Shown: one piece after another, positions 33,346-40,589 of the stretch
Position numbering within the stretch: the stretch's first letter is position 1
Layout: each line of letters starts with the position of its first letter
Source of the DNA: Amycolatopsis tolypomycina
Lineage (GTDB): Bacteria > Actinomycetota > Actinomycetes > Mycobacteriales > Pseudonocardiaceae
NCBI RefSeq assembly: GCF_900105945.1
Contig: NZ_FNSO01000002.1
Span: 62,001 to 126,000, forward strand
Direction: 5' to 3'
DNA: 64,000 nt
Program-made: the position numbers and the translations under genes
Notes under the pieces: generated by a model
The model's input: only the letters and a program-made list of their open reading frames with translations
Told to the model about the DNA's origin: nothing
The model's database searches: none

Positions 33346-34221
33346 TCAACTCCCGTCCCGTTCGACGGAAAGCGTGTTCAGCCGCCCAAGGAAACCGCGG
33401 ATGTACCCGGCGATGGCGTCGAGGTGCGTTTCCAGCGCGAAATGGCCGGAATCGAGCAGGTGGATTTCGGCGTCGGGCAGGTCGCGGGCGTAGGCGCGGG
33501 CGCCGTCGGCGATGAAAATTTCATCGTTTCCGCCCCAGACGGCGAGCAGCGGCACCCGGCTCGTGCGGAAGTATTCGTGGAACTTCGGGTACAGGCCGAT
33601 GTTGTGGTGGTAGTCCGCGAGCAGCGCCTGCTGGATCGCCGCCGCGCCCGGCCGGTCGAGCAGTGCCTGGTCGTGGATCCAGACGTCCGGGCTGACCAGC
33701 GTCGGGTCGGGCACGCCGTCGAGGTACTGCGCCTTGGTCGCGTCGAGGGTGACCATGCCGCGCAGGTCGTCCTCGGTCAGCGTGCCGGCGGCCAGCTTCT
33801 GCGGCAGGCCGGCGCCCAGGCCGTCGACGTAGGCGTTGCCGTTCTGCGTGACGATCGCGGTCACCCGGTCCGGGTGCGCGGCGGCGATGCGCAGGCCCAC
33901 CGGCGCACCGAAGTCCTGGATGTAGAGCGCGAAGCGGCCGAGGCCGATCCGGTCGAGCAGGCCGAGGGTGAGGTCGGCGAGCGCGTCGAAGGTGTAGGTG
34001 AAGTCGCTGACGGACGGCGCGTCGGACGCGCCGGCGCCGAGGTAGTCCGGCGCGACGACGTGGTAGCGGTCGGCCAGCGCCGGGATGAGGTGCCGGAACA
34101 TGTGCGAGCTCGTCGGGAAGCCGTGGAGCAGCACGATCGTGGGCGCGTCGGCGGGGCCGGCCTCCCGGTAGAACAGCCGGTGCCCGGCAACGGTGGCGTA
34201 GCGGTGGTGAACGGTGACCAC
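33346..34221 (-). CDS. Alpha/beta hydrolase, haloalkane dehalogenase/epoxide hydrolase type
   Basis: A 291-aa hydrolase with an Asp nucleophile: IQDFGAPVG, rather than the GxSxG of esterases. The oxyanion part is LLHGFPTSSHMFRH, the second acid lies in GGNDEIF and the base in DSGHFALE. Such enzymes open epoxides or remove halides. GTG at 34221 has AGAGGAG upstream. It faces a CGNR regulator gene across a 98-bp gap with a 30-bp palindrome, so it is probably regulated by it. Confidence 0.88.
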   Translation of the reverse strand: MVTVHHRYATVAGHRLFYREAGPADAPTIVLLHGFPTSSHMFRHLIPALADRYHVVAPDYLGAGASDAPSVSDFTYTFDALADLTLGLLDRIGLGRFALYIQDFGAPVGLRIAAAHPDRVTAIVTQNGNAYVDGLGAGLPQKLAAGTLTEDDLRGMVTLDATKAQYLDGVPDPTLVSPDVWIHDQALLDRPGAAAIQQALLADYHHNIGLYPKFHEYFRTSRVPLLAVWGGNDEIFIADGARAYARDLPDAEIHLLDSGHFALETHLDAIAGYIRGFLGRLNTLSVERDGS

Positions 34222-34232
34222 GGCGGTCTCCT

Positions 34233-34262
34233 CTCATGGTTATCTTTATATTTATCCATGAG
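34233..34262. promoter_or_regulatory. 30-bp AT-rich palindrome, probable CGNR-regulator operator
   Basis: CTCATGG (34233-34239) and CCATGAG (34256-34262) flank an AT-rich centre TTATCTTTATATTTAT, which stands out in this GC-rich DNA and could contain the -10 of either gene. It lies 12 nt from the hydrolase start and 57 nt from the CGNR gene. Confidence 0.65.
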
Positions 34263-34319
34263 ATGACATAGGCTGTCAACGGTCGGGGACACTGCGGGCA
34301 CGGACTTCGGGAGGCGGAC

Positions 34320-34856
34320 ATGGTCACGACGGCACCCGGCGAGGACCGCTCGCCGGCATTGGCGCTGGTCAACACCCGGCGCGTGGCGGCGGACGACCTG
34401 GCCACGCCGGCGCTTGCCGCGGCATGGCTGGGTGCGCACGGGCTGACGGCGGAGGTCCCCGACACGGCCGCGCTGAGCCGCCTGACGGACCTGCGGGAGG
34501 CGATCCGCGAGCTGCTCCGCTCCCCTGACGCGGCGGCCGTGTCGACGGTGAACGCGGCGGCCCGCGCGGACGGCGCCGCACTGGCGTTGACCTGGCGTGA
34601 CGGCCCGGTCCGCGAGTGGGTCAGCACCCGGCCGGGCAGCCTGGACGCGGCGGTGGCGACCCTGGCACGCGACGCGATCGAGGTGGTCAGCGGCGAGCTC
34701 GGCCCGCTGGTCCGGCCGTGCGAGGCCCACGGCTGCATCCGGTATTACATCCGCGAGCACGCCCGCCGCCGCTGGTGCTCGACAACCTGCGGCGACCGAG
34801 TCCGAGCAGCCCGCCACCAGCGGCTGGTGGTGGAGCAGCGCGAAGGGACCAGCTGA
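34320..34856 (+). CDS. CGNR zinc-finger (ABATE-domain) transcription regulator
   Basis: A 178-aa putative regulator. The N-terminal ABATE part (LALVNTRRV..DLATPALAAAWL, then LTDLREAIRELL) leads to the C-terminal zinc finger: Cys at RPCEAHGC, then RRRWCSTTCGDRVRAARHQR, where CGDR replaces the family's CGNR. ATG at 34320 has GGGAGG upstream. It is divergent from the dehalogenase-like hydrolase, its likely target. Confidence 0.88.
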   Translation: MVTTAPGEDRSPALALVNTRRVAADDLATPALAAAWLGAHGLTAEVPDTAALSRLTDLREAIRELLRSPDAAAVSTVNAAARADGAALALTWRDGPVREWVSTRPGSLDAAVATLARDAIEVVSGELGPLVRPCEAHGCIRYYIREHARRRWCSTTCGDRVRAARHQRLVVEQREGTS

Positions 34857-34959
34857 GATTCCGCGGCCACCGCCGCGCGCCCTGCCGCGCCGCCGACGCG
34901 CGCCCGGCCGAAGCGCCCCGGACCAAAGTGCGCCGCCGCAGCCACGAGCCCTCCCGCCG

Positions 34960-35046
34960 AAGCGCCCCAATGTGGCGTTGGTTGCGCTCAACGCACCCAA
35001 TGTGGCGTTCGGTGCGTCCAACGCACCGAACGCCACATTGGGGCGC
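34960..35046. repeat. Long hairpin repeat, copy B (with an internal extra half-unit)
   Basis: It begins AAGCGCCCCAATGTGGCGTT and ends AACGCCACATTGGGGCGC. Between the arms a further CCAATGTGGCGTT..GGTGCGTCCAACGCACC segment is present, making it 87 bp. It lies between the convergent CGNR and SDR genes and may act as a bidirectional terminator. Confidence 0.85.
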
Positions 35047-35076
35047 ATGGAACCGACCGGACCCCCGCGGCCGCGG

Positions 35077-35826
35077 TCAGTCGACCAGGGCGCCGCAGCT
35101 GATGTTGACCGTTGCCGCCGTCATTGCGGCCGCTCGGTCCGATGCCACGAAGGCCGCCGTCGCGCCCACGTCGGCCAGGGTTGCCGCGCGGCCGAGCATC
35201 GTCTTGCCCGCGATGCTCTGCTCGATCTCCGCCCTGGCCGCGAAGTCCGCCGGGAGCGTCTCCGGGATGCCGCCCGTGCGCAGCGTCACCGTGCGGATCC
35301 CGTGCGGGCCGAGCTCGGCGGCGAGCTGGCGGCGCATCGCCTCCAGCGCGTGGAACGCCACCTGCAGCCCGCCGACCGCGAACTCGCGCACCGGATCGCC
35401 CGCGCCCCCGAAGAACAGGATCGCGCCCGGGCGCCCGTCGGCGATCATCCGCCGGGCCGCCGCGCGGGCGGTCAGGAACTGGGTGCGCACGGCCGTCACC
35501 ACCGGGCGCTCGTAGTCCGCGAGGGTCATGTCGACCAGCGGCGTGCCCTGGACGTCGCCGTGGCCGATGAGGTTGAACGAGACGTCGATCGGGCCCACGG
35601 CCGCGGCGTGCTCGTCGACCGAACGCTCGTCGAGGGCGTCGACCTCCGCCGTCTCGGCGAGACCGCCTGCCGCGCGGATGCGGTCGGCCACCTCGTCCAG
35701 CCGGGCCCGGGTGCGGCCGGCGAGGAACACCCGCGCCCCTTCCGCGGCGAAGGCGGTGGCGACGGCCGTGCCGATCCGCCCCGCGGCGCCGTAAACGATC
35801 GCGTTCTTGCCGGCGAGCAACGTCAT
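35077..35826 (-). CDS. SDR-family protein with a degenerate active site
   Basis: A 249-aa Rossmann protein. The cofactor motif IVYGAAGRIGTAVATAF and EVDALDERS are SDR-like, and the C-terminus (VNISCGALVD) is typical of enoyl-reductase-like members. At the YxxxK position the sequence reads LQVAF, so catalytic Tyr and Lys are both absent. ATG at 35826 has GGAGG 6 nt upstream. Function is unclear; it may be a divergent reductase or a non-enzymatic paralogue. Confidence 0.83.
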   Translation of the reverse strand: MTLLAGKNAIVYGAAGRIGTAVATAFAAEGARVFLAGRTRARLDEVADRIRAAGGLAETAEVDALDERSVDEHAAAVGPIDVSFNLIGHGDVQGTPLVDMTLADYERPVVTAVRTQFLTARAAARRMIADGRPGAILFFGGAGDPVREFAVGGLQVAFHALEAMRRQLAAELGPHGIRTVTLRTGGIPETLPADFAARAEIEQSIAGKTMLGRAATLADVGATAAFVASDRAAAMTAATVNISCGALVD

Positions 35827-35890
35827 GGAGTCCTCCGAATGTCCGGGTACGTTCACCGGTGCGTCGAACGGGCGCGCCCCGAATCGACAC

Positions 35891-36718
35891 TCAAGGCCGC
35901 GGAACACCCACCGGGTTCGGCACGGTGACCAGCCCGCTGTCGACGACCGCCCGGCTCAGCGGCACGGCCAGCGCCAGCACCCGCTCGACCGCCGGTCCCA
36001 GCGCGGCCACCGGCGCCGCCGCGAGCCGGTCCGTGTCGTCCTCGAGCCGGCGGCGCAGCTCACGGCCGGCGCCGGTCAGGCGGCCGTCGGCGTCGAGGAT
36101 GCCGCGGTCGCGCAGGCGGCCGGCCGCGGCGTCCCACTCCGCGTCCGACCAGCCGCGGTGGGGCTGGATGTCCGCCCGCGTGAGCACGCCGTCGCCGACG
36201 TGGGTGAGGGTGGTCTCCAAGCCGCCCAGCCCGGCGTGGACCGCGGCCAGGACGTGGCCGTCGCCGCGGTGCTCACGCAGGATCGTCGCCGCCAGCCACA
36301 GCCGCGCCAGTGGATCCTCCGGCATCAGCACGGCCGCCCACGCGGCCGCGAGCGGACGGCCGTCGAACGCGCACGCGTCCACCGCCCGCCACAGGAGCGA
36401 GCTCAGTTCCGAGACGTCGACGGCGACTCGGCGCAGCGCCGCCGCAACGGCCTCGATCCGGTCCCGGAGGACGGCGCCGGGCGCGGCGAAGGACCAGGCG
36501 TCCGGCAACGCCCGCGCGACCATCGCGGGCGCGAAGCCGAACAGCACGGCCGTCGCCGGTCCGGGACCGATCGGGCCCAGGGGCGCCAGCCGCCCCGCGA
36601 AGTACCCCATCCAGTAGCCGCGCAGGCCGGTCGCCTTCGCCGCGGCGGCCGTCTCGGGCGCGAAGTAGACGACGGCGTGCAGCGGTTCCACGGCCGCCCA
36701 GAGGCGACGAGCTGTCAT
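35891..36718 (-). CDS. SCO6745-like conserved protein
   Basis: A 275-aa helical protein of the actinobacterial SCO6745 family, recognised by ARRLWAAVEPLHAVVYFAPE, then GYWMGYFAGRLAPLGP and the C-terminal winged-helix-like part DGRLTGAGRELRRRLEDDTDRLA. The function of the family is not known to me; the C-terminal part resembles a DNA-binding fold. ATG at 36718 has GAGGAG. It starts 8 nt after the stop of the decayed synthetase gene, so it was, or is, in the T-box-controlled transcript. Confidence 0.78.
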   Translation of the reverse strand: MTARRLWAAVEPLHAVVYFAPETAAAAKATGLRGYWMGYFAGRLAPLGPIGPGPATAVLFGFAPAMVARALPDAWSFAAPGAVLRDRIEAVAAALRRVAVDVSELSSLLWRAVDACAFDGRPLAAAWAAVLMPEDPLARLWLAATILREHRGDGHVLAAVHAGLGGLETTLTHVGDGVLTRADIQPHRGWSDAEWDAAAGRLRDRGILDADGRLTGAGRELRRRLEDDTDRLAAAPVAALGPAVERVLALAVPLSRAVVDSGLVTVPNPVGVPRP

Positions 36719-36726
36719 GGCACTCC

Positions 36727-37895
36727 TCACGGGGTCAGCCGGTGCAGGTCGCGCGGGAAGAGCGTGACCTCACGGACGTTGGCGGCGCCGAGCAGCCGCG
36801 CTGTCCAGCGTTCCAGACCGAGGGCGAACCCGCCGTGGGGCGGCATGCCGTGCGCGAAGGCCTGCAGGTAGCCGGCGTACCGGGGCGCGGCCTCGCCCAG
36901 CACGGCGAGGTAGTCGGCGTGCCGGTGCAGGCGCTGGCCGCCGGTGACCAGTTCGACGCCGCGGAAGAGCAGGTCGAAGCTGTTCGAGTAGCCGGGTCGC
37001 GCGGGGTCCGGGTGGGTGTAGAAGGGCCGTTTCGCCATCGGGTAGCCGGTGACGAAGAGGAAGTCCGAACCGTGCTCCCGCAGCGCCCACGCCGAAAGCG
37101 CCCGCTCGTGCGCGGGAGCGAGGTCCGGCTCCCGCGTGTCCGCGCCGAGGAGTTCCAGCGCCGCCGCGAAGGGGATCTCCGGGATTTCGGCGGGCACGGT
37201 GACGAGCGCCGGGTCCGCCATCCCGGCGAGGACCTCGCAGGACGGCCATGACGTCGTGGTGGTCCCCGACGAACCCGAGTTCGACGTCGAAGCTGGTGTA
37301 CTGCGCGAGGTGCCGGGCGGTGTCGTGCGGCTCGGCGCGGAAGACCGGGCCAGCCTGTTTGCAGAACTGCGGCGACTGCGCGAGGTAGGCGGGCCGGCCG
37401 AAGTAGTCGATGCCGAAGACGTTCGCGCCGGACTCGGTCGCCTCGGCCACGATCTTCGGCGTGTGCACCTCGGTGAAGCCGAGTGCGTCCAAAGTGGACC
37501 GAAACCCGCACACCGCGGCGGCGGCCACGGCGAAGCGCTCCTTCAGCGCGGGGTGCCGCAGGGCGACGGGCGCGTGGTCGAGGATCGTCGGCAGCGACGC
37601 GGCGAGCGCGGGCCGGTGCAGGTCGAGCGGCGATTTCGCGGCTTCGGCCAGCGTTTCCACGACGGGCTCGGTGAGTTCGACACCGCCGGGCGCGCGGTTG
37701 CCCACAAAGTGACCCACATGTGGACAACCTTCGGATGCGCGGGCCGAATTGCCGTCCTTGTCGGAGGGGGCCGGTAGACTGGACTCGGGACGCCCCCCAG
37801 GGAGGGTTGGGGCGCTTTTATCTCTCTTGCGCCGCCATGACAAGGCGTCCGCCGACGTGCCGAGGCAGGTCGACGGCCAGCACGCGAGAACTCAT
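36727..37895 (-). pseudogene. Decayed archaeal-type Asp/Asn-tRNA synthetase paralogue
   Basis: Remains of a class II synthetase. A normal start MSSRVLAVDLPRHVGGRLVMA (ATG 37895, SD GGGAGG) runs into about 125 bp of unrelated sequence where the OB-fold anticodon domain should be. Homology resumes at NRAPGGVELTEPVVETLAEAA. Motif 2 (FRAEPHDTARHLAQYTSFD) is intact but the 10-12 residues before it (after SPQFCKQ) are missing. A further shift near 37235-37242 (VMAVLR|E) moves the frame, after which GERALSAWALREHGSD-like sequence, YPMAKRPFYTHPDP and motif 3 (GGFALGLERW) follow to the end. Several independent lesions indicate a true pseudogene rather than a single sequencing error. Confidence 0.82.
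37775..37819 (+). terminator. Promoter-like hexamer plus terminator-like hairpin within the pseudogene
   Basis: On the plus strand TAGACT (37775-37780) is followed by a hairpin CGCCCC (37791-37796) paired with GGGGCG (37809-37814) and then CTTTT. This lies inside the roughly 125-bp segment that interrupts the synthetase N-terminus and reads antisense to it. Function is doubtful. Confidence 0.45.
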
Positions 37896-37900
37896 TTCGC

Positions 37901-38152
37901 CCTCCCAGCACGGATCCCTCGGGAGTGCGGGCGACGGGGGTAATCGCGGTGCCACCGCACTTTCACCGCCGGCAGGGCGGCCTCATCACGGCCCGGTGAC
38001 GGGGGCCGGCCGGCGGGGCATGGGGCGCGCGGCGCCGTTCCTCCCCGCACTCCGGAGGGTCTTCGCCGCCCGGACACGGGACCGCCTTCCCAGCTACCGG
38101 CGGCTCTCTGGACCCGTGCGATCCGGGACTACTCGTCTCCATCAGCGCATTG
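37901..38152 (-). promoter_or_regulatory. T-box leader (translational type) upstream of the synthetase pseudogene
   Basis: Read on the minus strand: a specifier-loop S-turn GAGTA (38134-38130), the AGAGAG motif (38109-38104), a CCGCC..GGCGG stem, then the T-box GTGCGGTGGCACCGCGATTA (38060 region of the leader, at 37960-37941). CCGCAC (37930-37925) can pair with GTGCGG to form the antisequestrator; alternatively CTCCC (37925-37921) can pair with the SD GGGAG (37906-37902). This fits actinobacterial T-boxes that control translation. Stem I is short. I could not assign the specifier codon. TACCGT (38164-38159) is a possible -10. Confidence 0.78.
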
Positions 38153-38164
38153 CCGACCACGGTA

Positions 38165-38414
38165 ACCGGCGGGAGGGGAGGACGCCCACGCATTTTCGGC
38201 CCCGGCGGGGGTGCGCGGGGCGGGGCGCGTGGGGCGGGCGCGCGGCGATGCGGCGCGGGGCGAGCGGGGCGCTCGGCGATGCGGCGCGGGGCGAGGCGGC
38301 GCGGGCGCGCGGGGCGGGGCGGGGGCTCGGCAATGCGGTCGGAAGCGACCACCCCCAAGCCCCCGGCGCGCCCCGACCTCCCCGACCCCGCAGCAGGCAC
38401 TAACCAGCCAAACG
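38165..38414. other. Very GC-rich gap with short repeats, no gene seen
   Basis: Between the T-box leader and the P450 gene. CGGCGATGCGGCGCGGGGCGA occurs twice, in shortened form a third time (CGGCAATGCGG), among CGGGGC runs. Frames here give only Arg/Pro/Ala low-complexity peptides. Confidence 0.6.
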
Positions 38415-39602
38415 TCACCCCCAAGCGACCGGCAGCTCTCGCACCCCGTACACGAGCGTGTTGTGCTTGAACTCCAGCTCCTCCCGCCCCACCCCCAACC
38501 GCAATTCCGGCACCCGCCGGAACAGGCCCGTCAAAGCCTCCTGCAGCTCCACCCGTGCCAGCTGCTGCCCCACGCACTGGTGCGCCCCGAAGCCGAACGC
38601 CACGTGGGTGCGGGGCGACTCGCGGTCGAAGTCCAGCTTGTCCGCTCCCGGGAACACCTCCTCGTCCCGGTTCGCCGAATTCAGCGCCGCCACCAGCCAC
38701 TCGCCCGCGCGGACCCGGTGGGACCCGACCTGGACGTCCGATGTCGCCTGGCGCAGCACGCCCCACTGCACCACCGACAGGTACCTCAGCAGTTCCTCCA
38801 CCGCCCGCTCCGGCGACGCCAGCACCACCTCGCGCTGCCCCGGGTGCTCCAGCAGCACCAGCGTGCTCAACGCGATCATGTTCGCCGTCGTCTCGTGGCC
38901 GGCCACCAGGAGACTCAGGCCGAGCACGACCAGCTCCTCCATCGTCAGGCCGGCCACGGACAGCCTGCTGAACAGGTCGTCCTGCGGATTCCGTTGCTTG
39001 GCCACGAACAACTCGGCCAGATAGCCCGACAGCGAGTCGTACGCCTGCTCGCCTTCCTCCCTCGTCGCGTCCGTGCTGACCAGCGTCGCGCTCTGGCGCT
39101 GGAAGTGCGCGCGGTCCGCGTACGGCACGCCGAGCAGCTCGCAGATCACCAGCGACGGGATCGGCAACGCGAACTCCTGCACCAGGTCCGCCCGCCCCGG
39201 CCCGGCGAGCATCGCGTCGAGGTGGCTGTCCACCAGCGAACGCACGTACCCGCGCAGCGCCTCCACGCGCCGCACCGTGAACTCCGGGATCACCTTCTTC
39301 CGGAGCCGGGAATGGTCGGCACCGTCCAGCTGGATGATCGACCCCGGGCTGACCTCGAAGTCGAGGTCCGCGTTGGGGTTCGCGTGCACCGAGGACGCGC
39401 CGCGCGAGCTCATCGTGCGGTCGGCGAGCACCGCGCGGACGTCGGCGTAACGCGTCACCAGCCACGCGTCCATGCCCGCCGGGCAGCGCACCTTCGACGT
39501 CGGCGCGGTTTCCCGCAGTGCGGCGTAGGTCGCGGGCGGGTCGAACGGGCAGCCGGCAGGCCGGGTCGTCGGGAGGGCCGGGGTTGCGGGTGCGGCCGTC
39601 AC
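38415..39602 (-). CDS. Cytochrome P450 (CYP105-like)
   Basis: A 395-aa P450. I-helix motif LLVAGHETTANM, K-helix EELLRY, and heme loop FGFGAHQCVGQQLARVEL with the Cys ligand; GVRELPVAWG is the usual C-terminus of actinomycete CYP105/107 enzymes. The GTG at 39602 is preceded by AAAGAGGTGATC, an excellent match to the 16S tail. Its substrate is unknown. An SDR gene lies 89 bp upstream on the same strand, so the two may be co-expressed. Confidence 0.92.
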   Translation of the reverse strand: MTAAPATPALPTTRPAGCPFDPPATYAALRETAPTSKVRCPAGMDAWLVTRYADVRAVLADRTMSSRGASSVHANPNADLDFEVSPGSIIQLDGADHSRLRKKVIPEFTVRRVEALRGYVRSLVDSHLDAMLAGPGRADLVQEFALPIPSLVICELLGVPYADRAHFQRQSATLVSTDATREEGEQAYDSLSGYLAELFVAKQRNPQDDLFSRLSVAGLTMEELVVLGLSLLVAGHETTANMIALSTLVLLEHPGQREVVLASPERAVEELLRYLSVVQWGVLRQATSDVQVGSHRVRAGEWLVAALNSANRDEEVFPGADKLDFDRESPRTHVAFGFGAHQCVGQQLARVELQEALTGLFRRVPELRLGVGREELEFKHNTLVYGVRELPVAWG

Positions 39603-39691
39603 GGCGGATCACCTCTTTCTTCCGGTGGTCTCTGACCCTTCCACCATGGAGAAGACCGTGGGCCGGCCGCCGCACTTGCGACCCGGATGGC

Positions 39692-40420
39692 CTAGCGGGC
39701 GCCGTACGCGCCGCCGTTCACGTGGACGACCTGGCCGGTGAGGTGCGCGGCTTCCGGCGCCGCCAGGAACCGTACGGTGTCCGCGATTTCCTCCGGACGC
39801 CCCGCCCGCCCGTTGAGCGCCACCGAAAGCCGCGCCGCCAGCCATTCTTCGGTCAGCGTGCCGTGGAAGAACTCCGTGTCGAGGACGACGCCCGGCGCGA
39901 CGACGTTGGCCGTCCCCGCGGCCCCCAGCTGCCGCGCGAGGTCGGTGTTCCACGCCTCGATCGCCGCCTTCGCCGCGCCGTACGAGCCGGAGCCCTGCTT
40001 CGCCGCGATGGAGCCGAGAGTCACGACACGCACGTTGTCCGCGAAGCGCGGCTTCAGCGCCGCGGTGACGAGCACGGCGGAAAGCACGTTGGCCTCGAAG
40101 TTCGCCTGCCACGCGTCGGCGAGCCCCTTGAGGTCGCCGGGCGCGGGCGCCTCGCGGACCCGGTCGGTGTTGCCGCCGGCGTTGTTGACCAGGACGTCCA
40201 CCCGTGCGGGCAGGTCCGCCAGCGCGGCCTGCACCGCCGCCGGGTCGCTCGCGTCGAACGCCACTGCCCGCGCGCCGATCCGCTCCGCCGCCGCTTCGAG
40301 GACGTCCTTGCGCCGCCCGGTGACGGTCACCCGCTCGCCCGCCGCCGCGAACCGGCCGGCGATCGCCAGCCCGATGCCGGTGCCGCCCCCGGTGACCACG
40401 ATTTCCCGCTGTTCGCTCAT
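39692..40420 (-). CDS. SDR-family oxidoreductase
   Basis: A 242-aa classical short-chain dehydrogenase. Cofactor loop VTGGGTGIGLAIAGRF, NNAG in VLVNNAGGNTD, catalytic Ser in TLGSIAAKQ and the catalytic pair in SYGAAKAAIEAW are all present, unlike the two degenerate SDRs of this window. The basic residues in VTGRRKD after strand 2 suggest NADP. ATG at 40420 gives the normal family N-terminus; its SD is weak. It may be co-transcribed with the P450 gene. Confidence 0.9.
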   Translation of the reverse strand: MSEQREIVVTGGGTGIGLAIAGRFAAAGERVTVTGRRKDVLEAAAERIGARAVAFDASDPAAVQAALADLPARVDVLVNNAGGNTDRVREAPAPGDLKGLADAWQANFEANVLSAVLVTAALKPRFADNVRVVTLGSIAAKQGSGSYGAAKAAIEAWNTDLARQLGAAGTANVVAPGVVLDTEFFHGTLTEEWLAARLSVALNGRAGRPEEIADTVRFLAAPEAAHLTGQVVHVNGGAYGAR

Positions 40421-40589
40421 GTCGCCATCTTCGCCGAGGAAACCGCTTCCCCACCGGATTTTCCCGGCAAGCGGGACACGAACCCGCATTAGTTAAGAAA
40501 CTTTACGAATAACTCTTGACGCACTGCCGAACCCCGGCGAACCTGGACCCACGCCGCAGTCAGAGTCCGCCCAGTCCCCCGGAGGCAGC

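Noticed and set aside
37712..37725. A replication origin (DnaA box TTGTCCACA)
   Set aside because: Only a single box, within a pseudogene, with no AT-rich region or dnaA/dnaN neighbours.
37720..38403. A 227-codon plus-strand frame over the T-box
   Set aside because: Arg/Pro-rich low complexity, antisense to a structured leader and a pseudogene start.
40500..40589. A defined promoter for the lectin gene (TTGACG near 40514)
   Set aside because: No convincing -10 at the right distance; not listed as a feature.
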